Shown here: positions 37,501 to 49,500 of the stretch, in pieces
How positions within the stretch are numbered: position 1 is the first letter of the stretch
Layout: each line of letters begins with the position of its first letter
Assembly: GCF_028640845.1 (NCBI RefSeq)
Contig: NC_080540.1
Span: forward strand, 131,282,420-131,346,419
Reading direction: 5' to 3'
From: Ahaetulla prasina
Taxonomy: Eukaryota > Chordata > Lepidosauria > Squamata > Colubridae
Length of the DNA stretch: 64,000 bases
Position numbers and translations under genes: made by a program
The notes under the pieces: model-generated
Told to the model about the DNA's origin: nothing
Databases searched by the model: none
What the model saw: the letters and a program-made list of their open reading frames with translations, nothing else

Positions 37501-40500
37501 GTAAAGTGTAACATCACATGCCTGCATCATTTAGTGATAGCAGTCTCAACAGGCTTTGTTGTTCTTGTTAATTGAGAATTGTGGGTCATTAAGTGAGGAC
37601 CTCCTCACAACTTCCTGCTGATTTCCTACAAGCAAAGTCAGTGGGAAAGCTGGCAGGAAGTTTCAAATCTTAGGGAGGTGCTGGGTGAAGGAGGGTGTGC
37701 AGGCTGCCACCATAGCACTGTGTGAGGCTGCTACCAGGTCAGGGAAGGTACAGAAGGGATCGCCACATGCAGGGGTATCTGTTGTGGGTACATGCATGTT
37801 CTACTTTGTACTTCTACTCTGACATATCACAGGGGTTTAAAGAATAGCCAGTGAGGAGGAGAGAAAGATTTTCAGGAAGAAAAGCAAGCAGGGCATATAA
37901 GCACTTTCAGATGTGGAAATGCTCAAGGAGACAGATAGAAGGAAGGACATGCTTCCTCTTGTCTAAGTGACTGGAAATTCAATCCATAGATTTGCATGGG
38001 AAGAAAACCTTCTTTGCTTAAAATTAAATGGAGTGGGGAATAAAATCTGTTTAAGATAGAGATATCTCCATACATCAGTCTGGGGGAAGAGTGAAATTGT
38101 CTGGCAATCTCCTCAAAGTAATCTCCTCTTATACAGTGTATTTGGGCCTACATTTGTCACCCCAGAGCTATAGCACCCCGGAGCTATAGCAAATATCCCA
38201 AATACTGTGAAGACATAAAGAGAAGCTAGGTTCTAAATCAAGCAATTTGGATTTGGATTAAGTGAATTATGGTAGGGATCAATAGGCTTCCAGATGTTGC
38301 TGAGCCATAAATCCCAGAATCCTTCTCCACCAACCATTTATCATGGAGTTGGCTACCATGAGGCAGAGGGATGGAGTTGCTGCACGTGCCCCGTACCAGC
38401 TTACCTCAGGGCCCCCACAGCCAGGCCAGCCAGGCCCTGACTATTGCCTAGCCTCACAGTAGTGGCTCCAGCAACCCCATTCAGCAGGACCCTGCATGGC
38501 TGCTGGCCCACTTCTTCTGCTTGCTTGCAGCCACAATGGAGCAAGAGGCTGAACAATGTGCCAGTGCTGCAGCCATGAGGCGAGGTGGGGGGTTGATGGA
38601 ACAGCACCATGCACCCTGCACTAGCTTACCTCAGGGCTCCACAGACAGGCCATCTATGCCCCGACACTTGCCTCACCTCGCAGCTGCGGCACTGGTACTC
38701 CACTCCAGGCCATATATGCCTTGACACCTGCCTCGCTTCGCAGCTGCGGCACTTGTGTGCCGCTCGCCTGCTGCTCCATTGCGGCCGAAAGAAAGAAGTG
38801 TGGGCTTGCGGCCATCGTTCCTGCTGCACATGGCTGCTGGTGCTGCCATCATGAGGCAGGTGTCAGGGTGTGAATAGCTTGGCTGTGGGGTCACTGAGGT
38901 AAGCTGGTGCAGGGCCCATGGGCCAGCTCTACCCCCTGCCTCACGGCCACAGCCTCACAAATAACCAGACAGAATGGGCAGGTGGCTGGCTGCTCAGGGT
39001 CTCAAGTAGGGCTTATTTTGCGGGGAGGGCTTATATTAGGCACACGTGTAAAGACATTCTAGGGCTTATTTTCTGGATAGGTCTTATTTTTAGGGAAACA
39101 GGGTAGGTGTATTGTTGGGACAACATTGGAGAGTAAAGGTTTTCTACCCTAGTGTGGTTTTGATTTTCTCCTCACCCATTTCTGTGCTTGAACAAGCCAG
39201 CAGGAACCTCAGATGTGTTATTCAGATGGGAATTTACTAATGTTTTGAGTTAGTTCAGCAGCCAAGGCCTTGAATAAGTTGGATATTTTATAAAATATCC
39301 TTTGGCCAAAATGATCCAGGCCAAATGAAAGCAATTATGTTTTAGTCATTAGGTGTAATGATTGATGCCAGACAAAAGCTCATTTTGTCATTCTCTGGGA
39401 ATATTGAAGATTCCATGTGAATTGTTATGAAGAGACAAATTTGTACAGCAGCCATTTTTTGAAATGGTTTAGTGTCCTGTGTTTTTAGTGAGCCAGATGT
39501 ATCTCCTAGTTTTTCCTCATTTTCAACCAGAACATCTCTTTGTAATAATAATAAACTGCCACCTGTGTTGCCTGGTTGAATTACAGTGTTTGGAATATGC
39601 AGTGTGCTTTGTAACCTTGGGAGAGAGCTGGGACCATTCCCTGTCTGAGGTTTCTCCAGAAAGAGCATGTTTTCTGCAAATTGGGGTGGGTGGATGTTGA
39701 GGGTCAGAGGAAAAAAAAGCAGAAAAGTATGTGACAAAAGGTGCAAGTACAATGGTACAATATAAGGTACAATGTAAATTAGAACAATATATAAGTGGAA
39801 TGTTTTTTTTTTTTTTCAAGAGAGTTAGGTAAATTCTATGCTTACATTTCTGTTTCAGGACTGAGCTGTCCTAAATTGCCTTTCTTCTTACATCAGTACA
39901 GTTTGTGCTAATTTGTTTCTCTTAATTTCTAATTTCAAAAGCCAGGCTTCTTCTCTTTGCTTTACATGTAATAATCCAAGAAAGAATCTTTTTGTGGACT
40001 CAATGGTTACATTTTCCACTGGTGATGAATTGTCAGTTTACATGGGTTTGACCAAGAGTGGATAATCTGGGATTTTTTTTTTCACCACACAACCTCAGTG
40101 GACTTCATTCATGGTGACTACTCACTTTTGTATTCTGAATACATCATTCAGCAATGCATTTGTCTTCTTAAATAATTACTTCCTAGTGGATTCCATTAAT
40201 TTTCATACTTGTCCTGATGTCCCCAACTCTTTCCTATTGCAAAATAGGAAGGAATGAGCTCATATATGTGGCCATTTTTGATCCTTTCCACAAATGTTCA
40301 TTCCTCACAACATACCACACATTAGCCCTCCCTTTCTACTAGCATTTGTTTGTCTTAAAACACTTCCACTCATTTTTCTATCTTTAGTGCATATTTTATC
40401 ATGATGTGCAAATTCATAATTTTTGCCATTTATGTACACCTTGCAATTTCTCATCAGTTTTTTTCTGTCAAACACAACCACTTTCATCATATATTAATAC

Positions 40501-43500
40501 ATTCATTTTTGCTTCTTGTTGCCTCATACAACCTATCTAACATTCACCACCAAATCATACAGGTTCTCAGTCGACCACACGGAAACTTCTGCGTATAAAT
40601 GCACACATTCACATTGCCAGTCAATCCAGTTCTAACTTCACCACAAGCATTCCTTTAAAAAAAAAAACAATTTCATTACGTTTCAAAAATAAAAAAAAGG
40701 TAAAATGCAAAATTGCAACACAAAGGGAAAAATGTGGTGGGGGAGGACAGCGGGGAAAGTTTAAAAAGTGACATAAAAACACACACCAAAAATAACATAG
40801 GAAAAGAAAGGGAGGGAGTAAGGGAGGGAGGGAGGGAGGGAAATGAAATGAAAATCAGTGCCAGACCTGCCACATCTTGAACCTCTAAGTAAGAACGATC
40901 CTTAACTCCATTTGTTGAGAAAGGTATAATTTACTAGAAGTCAAGTGATTACAGTAATGGATTGCCAGAACTCCATATCTAATTTTCCTCCTTCGTTGCC
41001 TCCATCATTGACCCCATAAGGTTCCATTCCAAGCTTGAAGCCCATCTCAGAGTGATACAGTGAAGTTTGGTTTCCCTAGAACATCCCCCTTCCAATGCAT
41101 CCCCCCTTGAGTTCATGGCAGCTGATACTGAATGGTTGCGTAGTGCAAGCGAGAGGTGGCAGGTGACACTCAGTCCTTTTTCAGGTTATTCTGTTCAGCA
41201 TCACTCACGCAGTGGTAACCTCTGCCTCCTGGAAAATCCCTTGTTTCCCAATACTTTTGTAATTTTCAGACATCCCAAGACCAAAGAAACGCCTGACTGA
41301 GCTGATGACCAAAACAGCTCTGGAAGAACCACCTGAGGAAGTGGGTGGCCGCTGGGCTTCAGCATCCAAAGAGTGGAGATTGAAGTTTCTGCGCAGTCCA
41401 CTGGAAGTGTTACCTACCATGGATGGAAAGAGAGCAAGAGCGATCCAGTTAGCTGTCAACAGGTTGGAAGTACGATCTCAAGTCTTTTCTTTTCTGGGCC
41501 TTCAACTCTCTTAATTTTCCCCTTGTCCTTAATTTATCCCTTTAAGGTTGGCAACAACCTCCGCACACTGCCTCCTTTTAGCAATAAGTTAAATATAGTT
41601 TTATTTCTGCCCAACGCACCACTGCCTGTGGGACGCCTGTATTCCATGTCGGGCCGAGTTGGCCGCCCTCAGGGACTTCCTGGACAAAAACCTGGCCCGA
41701 GGTTCATCCGCCTTCAAAGTCCCTCTCGGCCCCGGTCCTCTTTGTGAAGAAGAAGACAGGGACTTGCGCCTATGCTGTGATTACCGCCGGCTAAACGCCA
41801 TTACGGTGCGGAATCGCTACCCCCTGCCGCTCATCCCGGAGCTACTGGAAAGGTTGCGGGAGGCCACGATCTTCACCAAGCTCGATCTCCGGGGGGCCTA
41901 CAACCTGGTGCGGATACGAGAAGGAGACGAATGGAAGACGGCATTCGGCACCCGATACGGACACTACGAATACACTGTCATGCCATTTGGGTTGACCAAT
42001 GCTCCCGCCATTTTCAGCACTTCATGACCGACGTGTTCCGAGACATGTTGGATCGGTTCGTGGTTATCTACCTCGACGACATCCTGATTTACTCCCGGTC
42101 CAGGGAAAGCCACCTTCGACACGTCAGTCTGGTTCTGCAACGCTTGCGGGAGCAACAACTCAATGCGAAGCTGGAGAAATGCGTCTTCTTCCGGACTTCC
42201 ATAGAATTCCTCGGGCATATCATCTCGCCCGAGGGCATAGCCATGGACCCATGTAAAGTAGAAGCTTTGTGTAGCTGGGAAGCCCCTCGTCGGGTGAAGG
42301 ATGTTCAGCGCCTACTGGGCTTCGCCAACTACTACCGGACCTTCATCCCGGGCTTCGCCACACTGACAGCTCCACTTACCCAGCTCCTCAGGAAGAAGGT
42401 TGCATTCCGGTGGGGTCCCCCGCAGCAAGAAGCATTCACAGCCCTCAAGAAAGCCTTCATCACGGAACCCGTCCTGAGGCATCCCGACCCGCTCCGCCCT
42501 TTTGTGGTGGAACCGGACGCGTGCAATGTGGCTCTGGGAGCGGTGCTGCTACAGGCTCCGATGAATGGTGGCACACTTTTTCCGTGCGCTTACTACTCCC
42601 GGAAGCTCAACGCTTCCGAGCGCAACTACACTATCTGGGAAAAGAGTTGCTGGCTATCAAGGCTGCATTCGAGGCTTGGCGACACCATCTGGAGGGCCCG
42701 ACATCAGGTGGAGGTCGAGCGGACCATCGGAATCTCGAGCACCTCACCACAGCTCGGAAGTTAAACCAGCGGCAGATCCGGTGGTCGTTGTTTTGCCGGT
42801 TCAACTTCGCGTGACCTACATTCCCAGCGGTCACAACCGGAGGGCGGATGCCCTGTCCCGCAAGCCAGAGTACCTCTGCGCCAAGGACCCCTTCCTCCAC
42901 GGACAGTGCTGCGGCAGAAGCCTTGGCCGCAGCACGGAGCCAGTGGACTTGCGGGCCCAGGTGCGAGGCGCAGCGCCAGGACGCCTGGTCGCAGCAAAGG
43001 AGGCGGAGGTGGGCCCCACGTCTCCTTGGACCTTGGAGGAGGACTTACTCAAGTTTGGGCGATTATATGTGCCCACAGGACCACTCCGAGCCCTCGTCAT
43101 GACCCAGTGCCACGACAACCCTGCAGCAGGACATTTTGGGTTCTTCAAGACCCTCCACCTGGTGACACGGACCTTTTGGTGGCCCAGTGCGGCATGATAT
43201 ACATGCCTACGTGACATCCTGCGTACCGTGCCGGCAAGCCAAGACCGCCACGGGGCCTCCCGGGCTCCTCCAGCCCTTGCCGACACCCGACAGACCCTGG
43301 GGCGATCTCTATGGATTTCCTGACAGACCTGCCGCCGTCCTCTGGGTTCACCACGGTGCTGGTGGTGGTGGACATGCTCACCAAGATGGCACACTTCATC
43401 CCATGCCGCGGACTGCCCACAGCCGCAAAACGCCCGTCTCTTTCTGCAGCACATCTTCCGCCTCCATGGTCTACCGGACAGGGTGGTTTCGGACCGCTGG

Positions 43501-46500
43501 AGTTCAGTTCACAGCCCGCTTCTGGAAGAGCCTGATGGCGCGTTGGAGGTGCAGGTATGTCTGTCGTCATCGCACCATCCGGAGACCGGCGGGGTACAGA
43601 GAAGGTCATCGGTATACTGGAACAGTATCTCCGTTGCTTCATCAACCAGCAACAGGACAACTGGGCCGACTACCTATCTCTGGCGGAGTTTGCTTTTAAC
43701 AACTCTCAGCACACCTCTACTCAGATGACCCCGTTCTTTGCCAATGTGGGGTACCATCCGCGGCTCTTCCCTCTGGCACCACCGGACTCTCCTGTTCCCG
43801 AAACGCAGACCTTCCTGACGGAATTGCATGCGGTCCAACAGTTGGTACGTCAGCAGCTGAATCGGGCAAAGGAGGACTACAAACGGTCCGCTGACCGCTC
43901 CCGACGGGCAACGCCCCCGCTGGCAGTTGGAGACCGGGTGTGGCTCTCCACCAAACACCTCCCGTCCGGTAAAGAAGTTGGACCATCGATTCATCGGCCC
44001 GTTCCCTGTCGAGGCAGTCATCAACCCGGTAGCCTACCGACTGACCCTGCCACGATCCATGCGGATCCACCCGTTTTCACGGTCCCTTCTGGTTCCTGAG
44101 GCCACACGAGTCCCCTTCGGTGCCCAACAGCACCCGTCACTGTCGCCGAGGACGGGTCGGAGGAATCTGAAGTCCACAGCGTCTGAGACTCGCTGGCTAA
44201 AGGGTCGTTTCCAATATTTGATCGCGTGGAAGGGATACGGGACTGATTTCTCCTGGGTAGATGCCTCCGGCGTTCATGCCCTGACCTGGTGCAGGCCTTC
44301 CATGAGCAGAACCCAGCCCGACCGCATCCCGATCGTCAGCCCGGGGAAGGGCCCTGCGGTGAGGATAGTGTTGTGACCCAGGTTCCTGGACCCAGACTCC
44401 TGGACTCGGATGATTCAGAAAATGAGGAGAAGACCTGGCAAGCCCTGCTTCTCTTGAGCCCTCTCCCCCTCTGGCACCCACTCAGAGGGAGGGGCCGGCA
44501 AGGCCTGATTCTCCCGGGCCTTCTTCTGATTTGGCAACGCCCCAAGAACAGTTTTGGAGGGACGCAAGATTACGAAGGCTTGATCGGCGTGCGCAGCAGC
44601 GGAAGAGTTGGGACAAAGCCAAGTCATAATTGTCATGCAGTGACATCTGCAGAGACTATAAATAGGAGGCGGGACTTCCTGGTTTTTTGTCTCGGACAAA
44701 GCAATGAATTTGGCGCGAGCTAACTATTTCATGGAGGGAAGAATATATTCGTGAGTAATTCTGGCCTTATCTATAATTTCCTCGTTATCTCCAGAAACTT
44801 GGCAGGCCCGTGGGTAGACGTGGCCAGGACATGTATCTATGTAAATAAAAGGGGAAAAAAAGGAAGGCCTCTGACGGACTCTTTGCTGGGAGTATTGGGG
44901 GAAGGGAAACAGAACACCATCTATGCCCCGACACTTGCCTCACCTCGCAGCTGCGGCACTGGTACTCCACTCCAGGCCATATATGCCTTGACACCTGCCT
45001 CACTTCGCAGCTGCGGCACTTGTGTGCCGCTCGCCTGCTGCTCCATTGCGGCCGAAAGAAAGAAGTGTGGGCTTGCGGCCATCGTTCCTGCTGCACATGG
45101 CTGCTGGTGCTGCCATCATGAAGCAGGTGTCAGGGTGTGAATAGCTTGGCTGTGGGGTCACTGAGGTAAACTGGTGCAGGGCCCATGGGCCAGCTCTACC
45201 CCCTGCCTCACGGCCACAGCCTCACAAATAACCAGACAGAATGGGCAGGTGGCTGGCTGCTCAGGGTCTCAAGTAGGGCTTATTTTGCGGGGAGCGCTTA
45301 TATTAGGCACACGTGTAAAGACATTCTAGGGCTTATTTTCTGGATAGGTCTTATTTTTAGGGAAACAGGGTAGGTGTATTGTTGGGACAACATTGGAGAG
45401 TAAAGGTTTTCTACCCTAGTGTGGTTTTGATTTTCTCCTCACCCATTTCTGTGCTTGAACAAGCCAGCAGGAACCTCAGATGTGTTATTCAGATGGGAAT
45501 TTACTAATGTTTTGAGTTAGTTCAGCAGCCAAGGCCTTGAATAAGTTGGATATTTTATAAAATATCCTTTGGCCAAAATGATCCAGGCCAAATGAAAGCA
45601 ATTACGTTTTAGTCATTAGGTGTAATGATTGATGCCAGACAAAAGCTCATTTTGTCATTCTCTGGGAATATTGAAGATTCCCTGTGAATTGTTATGAAGA
45701 GACAAATTTGTACAGCAGCCATTTTTTGAAATGGTTTAGTGTCCTGTGTTTTTAGTGAGCCAGATGTATCTCCTAGTTTTCCCTCATTTTCAACCAGAAC
45801 ATCTCTTTGTAATAATAATAAACTGCCACCTGTGTTGCCTGGTTGAATTGCAGTGTTTGGAATATGCAGTGTGCTTTGTAACCTTGGGAGAGAGCTGGGA
45901 CCATTCCCTGTCTGAGGTTTCTCCAGAAAGAACATGTTTTCTGCAAATTGGGGTGGGTGGATGTTGAGGGTCAGAGGAAAAAAAAGCAGAAAAGTATGTG
46001 ACAAAAGGTGCAAGTACAATGGTACAATATAAGGTACAATGTAAATTAGAACAATATATAAGTGGAATGTGTTTTTGTTTTTTTCAAGAGAGTTAGGTAA
46101 ATTCTATGCTTACATTTCTGTTTCAGGACTGAGCTGTCCTAAATTGCCTTTCTTCTTACATCAGTACAGTTTGTGCTAATTTGTTTCTCTTAATTTCTAA
46201 TTTCAAAAGCCAGGCTTCTTCTCTTTGCTTTACATGTAATAATCCAAGAAAGAATCTTTTTGTGGACTCAATGGTTACATTTTCCACTGGTGATGAATTG
46301 TCAGTTTACATGGGTTTGACCAAGAGTGGATAATCTGGGATATTTTTTTCCACCACACAACCTCAGTGGACTTCATTCATGGTGACTACTCACTTTTGTA
46401 TTCTGAATACATCATTCAGCAATGCATTTGTCTTCTTAAATAATTACTTCCTAGTGGATTCCATTAATTTTCATACTTGTCCTGATGTCCCCAACTCTTT

Positions 46501-49500
46501 CCTATTGCAAAATAGGAAGGAATGAGCTCATATATGTGGCCATTTTTGATCCTTTCCACAAATGTTCATTCCTCACAACATACCACACATTAGCCCTCCC
46601 TTTCTACTAGCATTTGTTTGTCTTAAAACACTTCCACTCATTTTTCTATCTTTAGTGCATATTTTATCATGATGTGCAAATTCATAATTTTTGCCATTTA
46701 TGTACACCTTGCAATTTCTCATCAGTTTTTTTCTGTCAAACACAACCACTTTCATCATATATTAATACATTCATTTTTGCTTCTTGTTGCCTCATACAAC
46801 CTATCTAACATTCACCACCAAATCATACAGGTTCTCAGTCGACCACACGGAAACTTCTGCGTATAAATGCACACATTCACATTGCCAGTCAATCCAGTTC
46901 TAACTTCACCACAAGCATTCCTTTAAAAAAAAAACCAATTTCATTACGTTTCAAAAATAAAAAAAAGGTAAAATGCAAAATTGCAACACAAAGGGAAAAA
47001 TGTGGTGGGGGAGGACAGCGGGGAAAGTTTAAAAAGTGACATAAAAACACACACCAAAAATAACATAGGAAAAGAAAGGGAGGGAGTAAGGGAGGGAGGG
47101 AGGGAGGGAAATGAAATGAAAATCAGTGCCAGACCTGCCACATCTTGAACCTCTAAGTAAGAACGATCCTTAACTCCATTTGTTGAGAAAGGTATAATTT
47201 ACTAGAAGTCAAGTGATTACAGTAATGGATTGCCAGAACTCCATATCTAATTTTCCCCTCCCTTCGTTGCCTCCCATCATTGACCCCCATAAGGTTCCAT
47301 TCCAAGCTTGAAGCCCATCTCAGAGTGATACAGTGAAGTTTGGTTTCCCTAGAACATCCCCCTTCCAATGCATCCCCCCTTGAGTTCATGGCAGCTGATA
47401 CTGAATGGTTGCGTAGTGCAAGCGAGAGGTGGCAGGTGACACTCAGTCCTTTTTCAGGTTATTCTGTTCAGCATCACTCACGCAGTGGTAACCTCTGCCT
47501 CCTGGAAAATCCCTTGTTTCCCAATACTTTTGTAATTTTCAGACATCCCAAGACCAAAGAAACGCCTGACTGAGCTGATGACCAAAACAGCTCTGGAAGA
47601 ACCACCTGAGGAAGTGGGTGGCCGCTGGGCTTCAGCATCCAAAGAGTGGAGATTGAAGTTTCTGCGCAGTCCACTGGAAGTGTTACCTACCATGGATGGA
47701 AAGAGAGCAAGAGCGATCCAGTTAGCTGTCAACAGGTTGGAAGTACGATCTCAAGTCTTTTCTTTTCTGGGCCTTCAACTCTCTTAATTTTCCCCTTGTC
47801 CTTAATTTATCCCTTTAAGGTTGGCAACAACCTCCGCACACTGCCTCCTTTTTAGCAATAAGTTAAATATAGTTTTATTTTCCCACTCTAATTAGAAGTA
47901 TCAGGGTAACTGCCTGCACTCTGCTTAAAAGGGAGGCTCTCAGGAAGCCACTATATGTGTCTCCAAGGATTCATGTTCTTTGTAGCATTGTGGAAAGAAC
48001 TCTTATCTGTTTGTTTTGTACTGATACCTGTGAAATGAGGGTGTCCTGATAATAAAGCTGATTACCCAACCAACATCTAGGAGAAGAATTGGCTAAGAAT
48101 TGATTTGCAACTTTTTTTTTTTGTTAAGGCTCCATAGCATCTTAAGATGGGTTCCATTCCAAGCTTGAAGCCCATCTCAGAGTGATACAGTGAAGTTTGG
48201 TTTCCTAGAACATCCCCTTCCAATGCATCCCCTTGAGTTCATGGCAGCTGATACTGAATGGTTGCGAGTGCAGAGGTGGCAGGTGACACTCAGTCCTTTT
48301 TCAGGTTATTCTGTTCAGCATCACTCACGCAGTGGTAACCTCTGCCTCCTGGAAAATCCCTTGTTTCCCAATACTTTTGTAATTTTCAGACATCCCAAGA
48401 CCAAAGAAACGCCTGACTGAGCTGATGACCAAAACAGCTCTGGAAGAACCACCTGAGGAAGTGGGTGGCCGCTGGGCTTCAGCATCCAAAGAGTGGAGAT
48501 TGAAGTTTCTGCGCAGTCCACTGGAAGTGTTACCTACCATGGATGGAAAGAGAGCAAGAGCGATCCAGTTAGCTGTCAACAGGTTGGAAGTACGATCTCA
48601 AGTCTTTTCTTTTCTGGGCCTTCAACTCTCTTAATTTTCCCCTTGTCCTTAATTTATCCCTTTAAGGTTGGCAACAACCTCCGCACACTGCCTCCTTTTT
48701 AGCAATAAGTTAAATATAGTTTTATTTTCCCACTCTAATTAGAAGTATCAGGGTAACTGCCTGCACTCTGCTTAAAAGGGAGGCTCTCAGGAAGCCACTA
48801 TATGTGTCTCCAAGGATTCATGTTCTTTGTAGCATTGTGGAAAGAACTCTTATCTGTTTGTTTTGTACTGATACCTGTGAAATGAGGGTGTCCTGATAAT
48901 AAAGCTGATTACCCAACCAACATCTAGGAGAAGAATTGGTTAAGAATTGATTTGCAACTTTTTTTTTTGTTAAGGCTCCATAGCATCTTAAGATGGGCTC
49001 CCATTCCATTCAGACTTCCTTGAATGCTGTTTAAAACATGGAGGTTACCTGATCGTGCAACTGTTAGTCATTCTAACATTGTCCTCCGTTTTTTCCCATT
49101 CTTGGACTGTGCAGGGGGCAGGAGATGCTGTGAAAGCAGTTCCTACTGGAGAAATCGAGGAACTAAGGTCTGGCCTGATTTTTAGCAGCATTGGATACAA
49201 AAGCCTTCCAATAGATCCTGCAGTACCCTTTGACAACAAGCGAGGTGTTATTCCCAACAATTCGGGCAGAGTTCTTGGGGCACCAGGTTAGTAGAACTCG
49301 TGCTATGCCACGTAGTAGAAATTGGTGTGATAAAGACAATGGGGAATCAGAGAATTCGGCTACAAGGCTGAACGATGAATGGCCAGTGTGAATTATTGGG
49401 ATTCCGACACACACCTATGCTATCCACTAAAAAAGAAGAAGAATTTAGTTTTTCCAGACTTCATTTTGAATACAGCTGGTGCAAGTATAATTGAATGATC

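Larger units (their letters stand above)
38650..41606 (+). repeat. Duplication block A (contains exon 9 copy 1)
   Basis: 2957 bp that recur at 44917-47880 with only scattered substitutions and small indels, some in homopolymers. It starts inside the TIR element at CCATCTATGCCCCG, covers the intron 8 remainder, exon 9 and 137 bp of intron 9, and stops at ATATAGTTTTATTT, where the Gypsy fragment begins. An (AGGG)n tract lies at about 40808-40840. Confidence 0.95.
41607..44916 (+). mobile_element. Ty3/Gypsy (Metaviridae, chromovirus-type) retrotransposon fragment: RT to 3' LTR
   Basis: 3.3 kb holding, in order: reverse transcriptase and RNase H, integrase, a C-terminal chromodomain-like segment and one LTR. 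gag, protease, 5' LTR and primer-binding site are missing; the fragment starts just upstream of RT at the end of block A. The reading frame changes many times (among others near 41740, 42015, 42640, 43195, 43310, 43975 and 44275), so no intact polyprotein remains. Several breaks look like single-base losses and could be sequencing errors. GC content is clearly higher than in the surrounding intron. The right border coincides with the LTR end, a true insertion edge. The left border is not a normal element end. Confidence 0.95.
44917..47880 (+). repeat. Duplication block B (contains exon 9 copy 2)
   Basis: Second copy of 38650-41606. It begins exactly at the LTR end and carries the TIR-element remainder, intron 8 sequence, exon 9 and 138 bp of intron 9. 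It then continues into intron 9 sequence that block A lacks. It differs from A by scattered single bases (for example AGCATG/AACATG in the 45930 region) and by C-run lengths near 47256-47290. Confidence 0.95.

Noticed and set aside
41607..44916. An intact, possibly active Gypsy element or endogenous retrovirus
   Set aside because: The 5' half and 5' LTR are missing, frames are broken many times, and no envelope region is present between integrase and LTR.
38650..47880. Blocks A and B as long terminal repeats of one composite mobile element
   Set aside because: They contain a host exon and intron sequence, and their borders do not form element ends; the true LTR is at 44372-44916.
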